DNA from: Promethearchaeota archaeon
GTDB taxonomy: Archaea; Asgardarchaeota; Lokiarchaeia; Sigyniarchaeales; Promethearchaeaceae
DNA: 64,000 nt
Reading direction: 5' to 3'
Assembly (NCBI GenBank): GCA_016933055.1
Contig: JAFGBS010000028.1
Coordinates: 1 to 64,000, forward strand
A program made the position numbers and the translations under genes. The stretch's first letter is position 1. Every line of letters starts with the position of its first letter. This document shows positions 1 to 7,567 of this stretch, piece after piece. The notes beneath the pieces were generated by a model that ran no database searches, was not told where the DNA came from, and worked only from the letters and a program-made list of their open reading frames with translations.

Positions 1-11
1 AAATTGACAGA

Positions 12-80
12 ACTTCTTACTATATACCCCCTATTCACCTAACGTAACATTTTTGGGTATCACGGAATAGAATTCAACTA
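12..80. repeat. Dispersed repeat, copy A (partial, 3' half)
   Basis: This stretch shares two blocks with positions 36425-36500. One block holds ACTATATACC followed by CTATTCACCT, and about 15 nt later comes TATCACGGAATAGA. The 5' half seen in the other two copies (starting AAGTAAGAAGTGCG) would lie left of the window. It sits directly upstream of the gene at 124. Its function is unknown; it could be a short mobile-element remnant or a structured RNA. Confidence 0.55.
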
Positions 81-123
81 ATTCAATCAAAAGTCTTTTA
101 TCTAAAACAAAAATTTACACTTT

Positions 124-858
124 ATGCAATTCGTGAAAGGAAACAGGATTACCATCTTAAAATCTATTTTCATAGGATTTTCTATTATTATTTTTAGTAT
201 TGTGGTTCTTTTTCTAATTGCTATGCTATATTATCCAGGTGGTAATTTTGTCAATGATGAAGTGAGTAACGGATATAGCCTACTATATAATGGAATGTGC
301 GATATGCGGGATGGAATTGCCATAAATGGAGAACCAAACCTAATTTCATGCATACTCTTAAAAATTGCTACCATGGGAATTTGTATAGCAATGACTTTCT
401 TCTTTGGAACTTTATGGATTTTTTTTCAAAATAAGACTTCAATGAAATATTTGAGTTGGATCGCTTCCATGTTTGGTATTTTTTTCGGTCCTTTGAATAT
501 CATGATTATATTCTCACATTCAACTTTTGAACTTCATATGTTGTTCAATATTCTTGCAACTTTATCGTTGAACATAGCCGTTGTTTTATATACAATCCTC
601 TATTTCATCAATCCGCAACTACCAAATCTAAATCGATTCTCTTTCTTAGCGCTATCGATTTGTGCTGTTTCATATTGTATCTTAGTAGGGATTATTGCAG
701 GAATAGGAGGTGTTTTTAATATGATTACTCACAGATTAGGTAGCAATTTACTCTATGCGATAACCATGATCGTTTTCATGATCCAAGGAGTGAGTATAAT
801 TTTTTATTTGAAGCAAATTGGAAACATAATAACAACTAATAGAATGAGGAACGAATAA
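124..858 (+). CDS. Multi-spanning membrane protein, DUF998-like
   Basis: The 244-residue protein has about six hydrophobic helices: one near residues 15-37, a loop of about 45 residues, then five more from about residue 78 to 235. After the first helix it reads YPGG and then GYS within the loop, a pattern I associate with DUF998-type membrane proteins. No catalytic motif is visible. It ends 3 nt before the flavoprotein gene at 862 and is probably cotranscribed with it, so it might anchor or serve that redox pair, but this is only a contextual guess. The C-terminus is short and basic. The ATG at 124 follows an AT-rich leader next to a dispersed repeat. Confidence 0.5.
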   Translation: MQFVKGNRITILKSIFIGFSIIIFSIVVLFLIAMLYYPGGNFVNDEVSNGYSLLYNGMCDMRDGIAINGEPNLISCILLKIATMGICIAMTFFFGTLWIFFQNKTSMKYLSWIASMFGIFFGPLNIMIIFSHSTFELHMLFNILATLSLNIAVVLYTILYFINPQLPNLNRFSFLALSICAVSYCILVGIIAGIGGVFNMITHRLGSNLLYAITMIVFMIQGVSIIFYLKQIGNIITTNRMRNE

Positions 859-861
859 TTT

Positions 862-2811
862 ATGACTCAAAACACTCCTTTACTTGAATGGCCATATAAT
901 TTAAAATGGAATACTCAAACAGAACTAACTACAGACGTTTTAATATTAGGTGGAGGAATCGCTGGCTGCTGGGCAGCAATTTCAGCTGCGAAGAAGGGAG
1001 CTAAAGTCACTCTTGTTGAGAAAGGAGCAACAATAAGGAGCGGTGCTGGTGGATCGGGATGTGATCATTGGGAAAATGCAGCAACTAATCCATGTTCACA
1101 AGTAACTCCTGAAGAACTCACTTTAGCCATGATTGAAGATCATAATGGATATAATAATGGAATTTCCCATTATATAGAATGCAAAGAAGGATATGACAGA
1201 TTATTAGATATGGAACAAATGGGAGGAAAAATAAGAGATACAGAGGATGAGTTTAAAGGAGCTGATTTTAGGGATGATCAAACCCAATTTTTGTTTGCCT
1301 ATGATTATGAAAATAGATATATCCTCCGAGTCTGGGGAACTTCCTTTAAACCGGCTCTCTATAAAGAGTGTAAGCGTTTAGGTGTGCAAATTTTTGATAG
1401 AACGATGGCTACAAGTTTATTATCAGAGAAAGGTGAGCAAGGAGCGAAAATTAATGGGGCTACAGCGGTAAATGGGCGAACGGGTGAATTTATCGTTTTT
1501 CAATCTAAAGCTACCATATTATGTATGGCTCGCCCATCAAGAATATGGCTTTTTTCTCCAGGATTTCCTGGCATATCTGAATTCCGCCCTCTCCAGTGTA
1601 TGGGAGACGGGCATGCAATGGGTTGGAGAGCCGGAGTGGAATTTACAATGATGGAGAAATCTCTACAAGCATTATGGTCAGGAGAACAGAGTTTTCCCCC
1701 TTATGGAACAGGAAATACTCATAATACATGGTATGCTTGCTCTTTGGTGGATGCAAATGGTAGAGAAATTCCATGGGTTGATAGAGATGGTAAGATTTTG
1801 ACTGATGTTGCCCAACGTTATAGACCTGCTCCTGGTCAAAAACTTTTCTTAAAAGGAGGGGGAGAAACGGATTTTCACTTATACAAATTTTTAGGTCCTG
1901 ATACCATCTCTGTTGAAAAGCTCTTGAAGCAAGGATATGAACTCCCATTTTATGCGGACCTTTCTAGCATGCCAGAATTCGAACGAAAAGCAATTTGGGG
2001 ATTAATGGTAGGTGAAGAAGGAAAATCTAAAATTCCAATATTAGAGAATTATAAGAGCCAAGGATTTAACCCAGAAAAGGATTTACTTCAAAGCTATGGA
2101 GACGCATGGACCTCCAGTTCTTTTACACCAAGAGAAAGACAGTTATTTGGAGTTCCGGGAGGAATTGTTAATGATTGGCAATTAAAAACAAATCTGGATG
2201 GTCTTTATGCAGCGGGTGATCAATTATTTGCATCTGATTGTAATGGTCATGCTGCTGCTACTGGTCATTATGCGGGGCGGCATGCTGCAGATTATGCCAA
2301 AAGAAACGGTAAAGTTGAAATAAAACATGAACAAGTACAAACGGAAATAGAACGAATAAATTCTCTGTTATCGAAAGATAAAGGAATTGGATGGAAAGAA
2401 TTTAACTTACACATCACAAGGATAATGAAGAACTATTGCGGAGCTGTAAAAAGTGAAAAACTTTTAAAAATTGGATTACACCAGTTGGAACAGATGGAAG
2501 CAAAGGAAGCTCCACTGTTGTTTGCGCGAAATCCGCATGAATTGATTCGTTCCTTAGAAGTATTGAATATACTTAGTAATGCAATTTTAATAATCCATTC
2601 TTGTCTAGCTCGCAAAGCAAGTTCTAAACAATTACATTTCAAGCGATCAGATTATCCAGAAATGGACCCTCCTAAATGGCATAAATTTATTACATTGAGA
2701 CTTAAGAACAATCAGGTAAAAATTAGTGAGAACCCTATTGATTACTACGGATCTCTTCCTGAGAACTACAAAATCCATAATGATGAATACATTAATAACG
2801 GAGGTAGTTAA
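862..2811 (+). CDS. FAD-dependent oxidoreductase, AprA / fumarate-reductase flavoprotein family
   Basis: A 649-residue flavoprotein, close to the usual length of adenylylsulfate reductase alpha subunits. The N-terminus carries a Rossmann FAD site (LILGGGIAGCWAA, about residues 27-39), then an acidic residue ending the second strand (VEKG) and SGAGGSGCDHW, the flavin-binding segment typical of this family. A late segment, LYAAGDQLFASDCNGHAAA (about 450-468), is the second FAD-contacting motif of succinate dehydrogenase/fumarate reductase proteins. The next gene encodes a two-[4Fe-4S] ferredoxin, the same pairing as AprA-AprB, which makes an electron-transferring heterodimer likely. No sulfate-activation gene (sat, dsr) is in the window, so APS reductase activity should not be assumed; an unknown organic or sulfur substrate is equally possible. 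Confidence 0.8.
   Translation: MTQNTPLLEWPYNLKWNTQTELTTDVLILGGGIAGCWAAISAAKKGAKVTLVEKGATIRSGAGGSGCDHWENAATNPCSQVTPEELTLAMIEDHNGYNNGISHYIECKEGYDRLLDMEQMGGKIRDTEDEFKGADFRDDQTQFLFAYDYENRYILRVWGTSFKPALYKECKRLGVQIFDRTMATSLLSEKGEQGAKINGATAVNGRTGEFIVFQSKATILCMARPSRIWLFSPGFPGISEFRPLQCMGDGHAMGWRAGVEFTMMEKSLQALWSGEQSFPPYGTGNTHNTWYACSLVDANGREIPWVDRDGKILTDVAQRYRPAPGQKLFLKGGGETDFHLYKFLGPDTISVEKLLKQGYELPFYADLSSMPEFERKAIWGLMVGEEGKSKIPILENYKSQGFNPEKDLLQSYGDAWTSSSFTPRERQLFGVPGGIVNDWQLKTNLDGLYAAGDQLFASDCNGHAAATGHYAGRHAADYAKRNGKVEIKHEQVQTEIERINSLLSKDKGIGWKEFNLHITRIMKNYCGAVKSEKLLKIGLHQLEQMEAKEAPLLFARNPHELIRSLEVLNILSNAILIIHSCLARKASSKQLHFKRSDYPEMDPPKWHKFITLRLKNNQVKISENPIDYYGSLPENYKIHNDEYINNGGS
2800..2805 (+). promoter_or_regulatory. 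Shine-Dalgarno site for the ferredoxin gene
   Basis: GGAGGT lies 8 nt before the ATT at 2814 and within the last codons of the flavoprotein gene. It decides the ferredoxin start, because no ATG, GTG or TTG lies in frame between the upstream stop (TAG at 2805-2807) and the first cluster-binding cysteine. Confidence 0.65.
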
Positions 2812-2813
2812 AG

Positions 2814-3089
2814 ATTAAAAAATTATACGTAGTTCCTGAAGCTGGAATATCCAATCCCATAACAATAAATCCCGATCTTTGCATTGGATGTAACAGATGC
2901 ATGGAAGTATGTCAAGTTGACTTATTTATCCCTAATCCAAATAAAGGAGCTCCTCCCATTGTTCTTTATCCGGGAGAATGCTGGTACTGCGGTTGTTGCG
3001 TAGATGAGTGTCCAATTCCAGGAGCTATACAATTGAATCCCCCATTAATGAATCGGGTTCATTGGAAATCCAAAAATGAATTGGAATGA
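2814..3089 (+). CDS. Two-[4Fe-4S] ferredoxin subunit, AprB-like, probable ATT start
   Basis: From the ATT at 2814 the gene encodes 91 residues. Two cluster motifs are complete only if translation starts this far upstream: CIGCNRCMEVC (about residues 23-33) and CWYCGCCVDECP (about 54-65). The ATG at 2901 would cut the first motif in half, losing three of its cysteines. GGAGGT at 2800-2805 is correctly spaced for ATT. It follows the flavoprotein directly and is probably its electron-transfer subunit, carrying electrons between the FAD and an outside donor or acceptor. It is shorter than classical AprB (about 150 residues) and lacks a long C-terminal extension. The cluster assignment is secure; the start codon is inferred. 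Confidence 0.8.
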   Translation: MKKLYVVPEAGISNPITINPDLCIGCNRCMEVCQVDLFIPNPNKGAPPIVLYPGECWYCGCCVDECPIPGAIQLNPPLMNRVHWKSKNELE

Positions 3090-3101
3090 TGTAAAACATC
3101 T

Positions 3102-3776
3102 TTAATTATTATTGTAGGTATCTAACAATTGGAGAACTTCTTCACTGTTTTCGTCTTTCCAATATTTGTATGCGTCAGCAACCGCGAAGGACTTCCCAGC
3201 TCTGATATCAAGGCATATTATTCTCAGATTTATATCAGAAGATTCGTTTGCCAACTGCTCAAAATGTTGAACTGTTCGCGCATGTGCTGTGGGAACCGCA
3301 ACTGTGATTCTGTTTGGATTTCTCTTTACAATGCTCATAATTGCTGTTTTCATCGTAATACCGCTAGCTAAACCATCATCAATCAAAAAAATCTCCTTAT
3401 TTTTAAGATTAGCTGGTAAAAGGTGTTTTTCAAATACTTCTGCTCTTTTTTTCAATTCTTGAAGTGCTTTTTCCGTTTGTTTTTCTATTGCATTTTGGTT
3501 TATGTATCCCGTTTGGATGAAAATTTGATTATAGATAGTATCCCCATCAATTGTTACTGCACCGAATCCTGCTTCCGTTGTCCAAGGAAATTGGATTTTT
3601 CGAGCAAGATAAACGTAAACTCTATTGATATTCAAACTCTCTGCCAATGATATAGCAATGGGGACTCCACCGTTCGGTATTGCACATATTATCATATCAG
3701 ATAGAGGTTTGGTTTCCTTTGTAAATAGAGAGGATAGTTTTCGACCTGCATCTGTTCGATCTGTAAATGGATACAT
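3102..3776 (-). CDS. Phosphoribosyltransferase-like protein (COG1926 type)
   Basis: A 224-residue protein with the PRPP-binding loop of type I phosphoribosyltransferases: two acidic residues followed by a small-residue loop, IDDGLASGIT, at about residues 132-141. The N-terminal part reads ICAIPNGGVPIA, matching the family's early glycine-rich loop. This group of stand-alone predicted phosphoribosyltransferases has no firmly known substrate; nucleobase salvage is the general expectation. It converges with the ferredoxin gene (12 nt apart) and is divergent from the toxin-antitoxin pair. The family is fairly sure, the substrate is not. Confidence 0.7.
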   Translation of the reverse strand: MYPFTDRTDAGRKLSSLFTKETKPLSDMIICAIPNGGVPIAISLAESLNINRVYVYLARKIQFPWTTEAGFGAVTIDGDTIYNQIFIQTGYINQNAIEKQTEKALQELKKRAEVFEKHLLPANLKNKEIFLIDDGLASGITMKTAIMSIVKRNPNRITVAVPTAHARTVQHFEQLANESSDINLRIICLDIRAGKSFAVADAYKYWKDENSEEVLQLLDTYNNN

Positions 3777-3847
3777 CTAAGGTATAGTTTAAATTTGGTA
3801 TTTAAAATCTATCGACTAATTTTCCAAATATCATCAAAGAGATATTT

Positions 3848-3869
3848 TCGTGAAAGCACACTTTCACGA
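3848..3869. promoter_or_regulatory. Perfect 9-bp inverted repeat between divergent genes
   Basis: TCGTGAAAG and CTTTCACGA face each other around a CACA spacer. The site lies 72 nt upstream of the leftward phosphoribosyltransferase start and about 115 nt before the toxin-antitoxin promoter, so it could be an operator for either, or a short hairpin in a transcript. Nothing in the sequence decides between these. Confidence 0.4.
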
Positions 3870-3983
3870 TCTTACATATATACCATAATGATACCCTCAT
3901 GTTCCCTTAGTAGTACGAAAACGAAGTAGTAGTAGAAATAAAATATGATTAATGGAAAATTTCTGATGAGTATTTATAGATAT

Positions 3984-3995
3984 GTATATATATTT
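3984..3995 (+). promoter_or_regulatory. TATA box of the toxin-antitoxin operon
   Basis: GTATATATATTT is centred about 28 nt before the ATG at 4017, the spacing expected when transcription begins at the start codon (leaderless mRNA). It lies inside the longer open frame that begins at 3945, which argues against that upstream start. Confidence 0.45.
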
Positions 3996-4016
3996 GTTAA
4001 TATGTATAATTCTGTG

Positions 4017-4259
4017 ATGACTCAATCAAAACTAAAACAAAAAACAAAAAATGTTACTACAACCATAAAAGAAGACGATTATAAATTTCTAAAAAAAAAT
4101 AATCTACAAGTTTCTTCAGCTCTATCGATTGGTGTACAGACATTGAGGAATATATATGAAACTGGACAAGTTAAAATAAATTCCGAAGACATTAAACTAG
4201 TAAGAGAATTAATGGATGAAAATAGGAATGTACTAAAGCGATTGGGAGAATCTGACTGA
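4017..4259 (+). CDS. Probable antitoxin of a Doc-type toxin-antitoxin pair
   Basis: An 80-residue protein lying 4 nt before the Doc-like toxin. The N-terminal half (TTTIKEDDYKFLKK, then SSALSIGVQTL) resembles the short strand-helix-helix DNA-binding domain of ribbon-helix-helix antitoxins. The C-terminal half is charged and helical, as expected of the part that wraps the toxin. The frame opens at 3945, but the ATG at 4017 is preferred because a TATA box sits 28 nt upstream of it and the extra 24 residues look like translated promoter. It probably represses its own operon and neutralises the toxin; this is inferred from layout. Confidence 0.6.
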   Translation: MTQSKLKQKTKNVTTTIKEDDYKFLKKNNLQVSSALSIGVQTLRNIYETGQVKINSEDIKLVRELMDENRNVLKRLGESD

Positions 4260-4263
4260 AAGT

Positions 4264-4653
4264 ATGTGGTTCCCTGATCTTCAATTCATTTTGGGTACAT
4301 TCACACTATTAAAAGAACTCCCAGAGTGTTCTGACCTTATCAAAGACAAATGTGTTAATCCAAATGGTTTGAACGGAACTCTTGATAAAGTTAAGTTTGG
4401 ATTACCATTTAAAAAATCGACATATATCGAAAAAGCATCAATTTTAATCCATGATATTGTTCTGTATCATTATTTTACAGATGGTAATAAGCGTATTGGT
4501 TTCTTAAGTATGGTAATTTTTCTGAAGAAAAACGGTAAAATAATTTCAGCATCAGAAGATGAAAAAGTAGAATTCACACTTGAAATCGCAAGGGGTAAAT
4601 CGTCGTTAGAAGATATTTCTAGTTGGATATTTGGTCACCTAAATATTGAATGA
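4264..4653 (+). CDS. doc: Doc/Fic-family toxin
   Basis: A 129-residue protein with the Fic-fold active-site motif in its Doc variant, HYFTDGNKRIG (residues 69-79). Bacterial Doc uses this loop to phosphorylate elongation factor EF-Tu, whereas true Fic proteins (HPFxxGNGR) AMPylate their targets. The lysine in place of the second glycine points to the Doc type, and the length is about that of phage P1 Doc (126). It follows the antitoxin gene by 4 nt on the same strand, so the two are a translational unit. The archaeal target would be elongation factor 1A by analogy, which is untested. The region behind it is rich in hairpins and holds no gene. Confidence 0.75.
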   Translation: MWFPDLQFILGTFTLLKELPECSDLIKDKCVNPNGLNGTLDKVKFGLPFKKSTYIEKASILIHDIVLYHYFTDGNKRIGFLSMVIFLKKNGKIISASEDEKVEFTLEIARGKSSLEDISSWIFGHLNIE

Positions 4654-4826
4654 ACTTTAAACATCCACTATCTTTCATGAAATCAATATATTTTTGGGGT
4701 TCATTTGCAATGGGTGCCATTTTATAACCTACTTGATAGTAATCTTTTTCTAGTGTCCGATTCCGGTTTGATTACTCAACATCTGTGGAGTGGTAGAGAC
4801 GGAGTCTATAGGGTACTAGGCACTCC

Positions 4827-4877
4827 TACGGTAGATCCACGGCATCCCATTGAAAAATATGCCGTGGGTATACCGTA
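4827..4877. ncRNA. Long stem-loop, possible structured RNA
   Basis: Two nested stems pair: outer TACGGTA (4827-4833) with TACCGTA (4871-4877), and inner CCACGGCAT (4837-4845) with ATGCCGTGG (4859-4867). They are separated by a 3x3 internal loop and closed by a 13-nt loop. Sixteen pairs, many of them G-C, are unlikely by chance in DNA this AT-rich. It could be part of a small RNA or the end of a mobile element; no known RNA family is recognised. Confidence 0.4.
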
Positions 4878-5032
4878 GATAAACTTAGTGCACGTTATTC
4901 CCGCCGTAAAAAACGACTAAGCGTAAAGTGGTGATAGATTCAGGCTATTTTGATCCTTGGATTTTTCTTAGGATCATTTGTACGCACAAAATGCTTCCCT
5001 AAGATCTTAAATCAATTCTTTCATGAAAAGAT

Positions 5033-5051
5033 CTCTATCATTGTGATAGAG
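5033..5051 (-). terminator. Stem-loop behind the ion transporter gene
   Basis: CTCTATCA and TGATAGAG form an 8-bp perfect stem with a 3-nt loop, 42 nt past the stop of the leftward transporter gene. It may mark or protect the transcript end. Archaeal termination relies mainly on U-runs, so the role is uncertain. Confidence 0.3.
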
Positions 5052-5092
5052 TGAAATTCAGACTCGACTATTTGTCATAATTCTCATATAAC

Positions 5093-6388
5093 TCAAGATA
5101 GAATTAGGGCATACAACATCGTATATCCTAATATAGCGAGAAAATGAAAGGTTGAAAACATCGCTCCAGTTTTCAATAATCGTTTATAATTTAAGTTCTT
5201 CACGCCAAATTTTTTTGCCATTGAAAGAGTTAGGAGATCGCATGCGGAACCTTGAGGTAAAAAGTTGCCTGCCATATTTACACCCCCAATAAACGCAATA
5301 ATAATTGGATTTGGAAAAGGACTAACTTTAATCAATTCTGAGAAAATTGGTAAAAGAATTATTGTAACAGGAGTACCGGCAAGAAAAGCAGACATAAAAG
5401 AGGAAATTACTAAAGTTATTAACACGGTGAGATAAATGTTATTATTCGTCACATTAGACAAAATTGAGGAAATTAATGTTGAAAATCCGAAATAGGATAA
5501 CGAATTAGATAGAATAAATAAAATGGCGAAAACTATTATTAATTTCCATGGGATCTCATTTTGAAGATCAGAAAAATCGAACTCTTTAATATGAACAATT
5601 AGAAGGAGAGCTGCGGCGATTACCGAAACGAGTGAGGGTTCAAATCCAATTATCATGAACAAAAATGTAATCAACATAATTACAGACGTCAGTATAAAGT
5701 TCTTCTTATTTTCTATCACTATTTCTGGATGCCCAAGTTCTAAAAGGAGCTTTTTGTTTCTTTCAGTAGGTCTTTCTTCTTTTCTTAAGATAAAAAAATC
5801 CAAGGAAAAAATTGTAAGAATTAAAGTAATCAAAAAGAGTATTCCCATATTAGAAAAATATTCATTAAATCCCCATCCAAACTCTTGCCCAATTATCAGA
5901 TTTTTTAAACTTGACACAGGGGTTAGAATTGCTCCTATATTTATTGTAATGGTCATCCCCATCATATATGTACCTGCTGGTATCTTTAAAATTCGGCATG
6001 TTCGATATATTAAAGGAATCAAGATTAAGGAAAGTGTTAAATCTTCGATAAATGCGACAACTATGCCCGTAAAAATACAGATCATATAGAAAAATAGCCG
6101 ATTATTTCCTTTCGTGATGTGGATTAATTTTATTGCAACATACTCTAAAACCTTGTCAGTTGTCGCAAAATTGATAATTATCTGCATTGCAAAAATAAAA
6201 ATTAAGGTGTTAAAATTAATAAATCCAAGAATTTCAATTTCATCGAGATTGTAAATACGAACCATAGACACTACAGCTATCGCTCCAATAATCAAAGCGA
6301 TTGGGAAATAATCGATTTTACTTTGTGAAAAGAAACCCATCAGTATTCCAAATAACACTAAGATTAGGATTATAGCTGATAAATCCAT
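5093..6388 (-). CDS. Ion transporter superfamily permease (ArsB/NhaD/SLC13-like)
   Basis: A 431-residue protein with about 11-12 membrane helices. The middle segment MTITINIGAILTPVSSLKNLIIG (about residues 146-168) matches the re-entrant ion-binding loop of the ArsB/NhaD/P-protein group, where a small-residue stretch and a PxxN element precede a helix. A second related loop, GVNMAGNFLPQGSACDLL, lies in the C-terminal half, giving the two inverted halves typical of the superfamily. The substrate could be sodium/proton exchange, arsenite or an organic anion; none of these can be chosen from sequence, and no ars genes are adjacent. It appears to be a single-gene unit. Confidence 0.7.
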   Translation of the reverse strand: MDLSAIILILVLFGILMGFFSQSKIDYFPIALIIGAIAVVSMVRIYNLDEIEILGFINFNTLIFIFAMQIIINFATTDKVLEYVAIKLIHITKGNNRLFFYMICIFTGIVVAFIEDLTLSLILIPLIYRTCRILKIPAGTYMMGMTITINIGAILTPVSSLKNLIIGQEFGWGFNEYFSNMGILFLITLILTIFSLDFFILRKEERPTERNKKLLLELGHPEIVIENKKNFILTSVIMLITFLFMIIGFEPSLVSVIAAALLLIVHIKEFDFSDLQNEIPWKLIIVFAILFILSNSLSYFGFSTLISSILSNVTNNNIYLTVLITLVISSFMSAFLAGTPVTIILLPIFSELIKVSPFPNPIIIAFIGGVNMAGNFLPQGSACDLLTLSMAKKFGVKNLNYKRLLKTGAMFSTFHFLAILGYTMLYALILS

Positions 6389-6502
6389 TTTAGTAAATGT
6401 ATGATTATTCTTTTAAAAAGTGTCCGCCCACCCTTATTTTTTCTTTACTAGGTGCGAAAATTCAATCTGTCCAGTCATATTTTATTTTTCTAATAACTTT
6501 GC

Positions 6503-6676
6503 ATGAATTTATTTCAAGTATGTAAATTATTTGATTATTATCTTAACGACATCAACGAATCAGAACAAGAAATTAGCCTTTCTTCTCTTTCGAACTATTT
6601 TTGCAAGCCTATAACACTACTAAGTTTAAAATTTCCGTATAATCGATGGTATGTGAGTCTGTTTTACCCTATTTAG
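6503..6676 (+). CDS. Possible small protein, 57 residues
   Basis: ATG to TAG reads 57 codons, starting MNLFQVCKLFDYYL and containing an acidic stretch (NDINESEQEIS) unlike typical random AT-rich frames. An ATATTTTATTTT stretch lies about 25 nt upstream of the ATG. There are no recognisable motifs and no neighbours on the same strand. It may well be chance. Confidence 0.2.
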   Translation: MNLFQVCKLFDYYLNDINESEQEISLSSLSNYFCKPITLLSLKFPYNRWYVSLFYPI

Positions 6677-6862
6677 ACTTGTCTATTGTTTCCAGATGTT
6701 GATGTAATGCGAGAGACAAGAAAACCGAATCGAGAAAATTTCTGTTAATGTGATAAAACTTATACAATACACAAGATGAAAACGAAAAAAAAATTACGGA
6801 GTATTTATGGAAAAAGAGTGAGAATAGTTATTGTTTTATTGTGTTCTGATAGTTTAAGGTAT

Positions 6863-6958
6863 TTAATCTTTGATTCTACTGAGAAAAACCCGTATCAAAT
6901 TGCCCACTAAAGCCATCATCGCAATAATTACACCAATCGCAATTATGATTTGAAGCAT
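6863..6958 (-). CDS. Possible 31-residue single-helix membrane peptide
   Basis: The minus strand reads ATG to TAA for 31 residues: one uninterrupted hydrophobic helix (LQIIIAIGVIIAMMALVG) followed by a short basic tail (RVFLSRIKD). This arrangement, positive residues on one side of a single helix, fits a small inner-membrane peptide. A purine-rich GAGAG lies about 10 nt upstream of the ATG, and an inverted repeat precedes it. The plus strand has a competing 44-codon frame over part of the same DNA, but its translation has no such pattern. Confidence 0.35.
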   Translation of the reverse strand: MLQIIIAIGVIIAMMALVGNLIRVFLSRIKD

Positions 6959-7157
6959 TCACATCACTCTCTTTTTTTCAAGTACATGCTATAAAAAACA
7001 AAGAGAGTACTTTAGTGATGTAGCACCCAGAATTTCGTATAAAAACTGGTCTATTAATACTATAAGGAAAAAAAGATATAATGTATAAGATAATAGAATG
7101 TATGCTTGTCCCAAACGTCAGTTAGAGATAACCTCCATCAACTAATGCCAATATCTG

Positions 7158-7427
7158 TTAATCTTTATACTTATATTTCTTAAGATCCACCGTTTTGAGA
7201 TCTTCTTCTTTTAATTTGTCTGAATCAAAATCTGACCATATTTGATCCATATTGTAATTTTCAGCACAATCATCACATATCAGGATATAATCGTCCCCAT
7301 CTCTATAAGTAAATTCTCGACCACATACGCGACATTGGTAGACTTCATCGTCTTCATCCTCAAAATCTTCATCTTCGTATTCTTCTTCCCCATCTTCATC
7401 GATGGGTACCTTCTTTTTCATATTCAT
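7158..7427 (-). CDS. Small acidic zinc-ribbon protein
   Basis: An 89-residue protein. Residues 9-28 are almost all Glu and Asp; then follows a zinc ribbon with knuckles CRVC (about 32-35) and CDDC (about 51-54), and a charged C-terminal tail. Such proteins often bind nucleic acid or a basic partner, but no specific function is recognised. GGTGAG lies 5 nt before the ATG at 7427, supporting this start over the second Met. It stands alone, with 140 nt to the next leftward gene upstream. Confidence 0.65.
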   Translation of the reverse strand: MNMKKKVPIDEDGEEEYEDEDFEDEDDEVYQCRVCGREFTYRDGDDYILICDDCAENYNMDQIWSDFDSDKLKEEDLKTVDLKKYKYKD

Positions 7428-7567
7428 GTAATCTCACCGAATTATTTTTTTATTAATATCAGAAACAATAATCGTAATTTCACTTTTAACCATTTCTAAA
7501 AGCAAAGTGCAAAAATGAAAAAAAAGATAGATGGGAAACTATAGGGGATGAGGAAGATGATATATAT

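Larger units (their letters stand above)
4654..5092. other. Intergenic region with three stem-loops, no gene seen
   Basis: This stretch lies between the toxin gene and the 3' end of the leftward ion transporter. I find no convincing coding frame. It holds three inverted repeats: a long one at 4827-4877, TGATCCT/AGGATCA at 4951-4976, and CTCTATCA/TGATAGAG at 5033-5051. The last two lie where the leftward transporter transcript would end. It looks less AT-rich than the other spacers. Confidence 0.5.
6389..7157. other. Long intergenic region with only tiny candidate ORFs
   Basis: These 769 nt separate two leftward genes. No frame of 60 codons or more is present. Three tiny frames can be read: a one-helix peptide on the minus strand (6863-6958), a 57-codon frame on the plus strand (6503-6676) and a 44-codon plus-strand frame (6776-6910). 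An imperfect inverted repeat (6962-7020, CATCACT with AGTGATG at its ends) lies just upstream of the one-helix peptide. Confidence 0.4.

Noticed and set aside
3945..4016. Longer N-terminus for the antitoxin
   Set aside because: A TATA box lies within it and the residues are random-looking (Ile/Tyr-rich).
6776..6910. A 44-codon plus-strand frame overlapping the one-helix peptide on the other strand
   Set aside because: No hydrophobic or domain-like pattern; the minus-strand reading is better supported.
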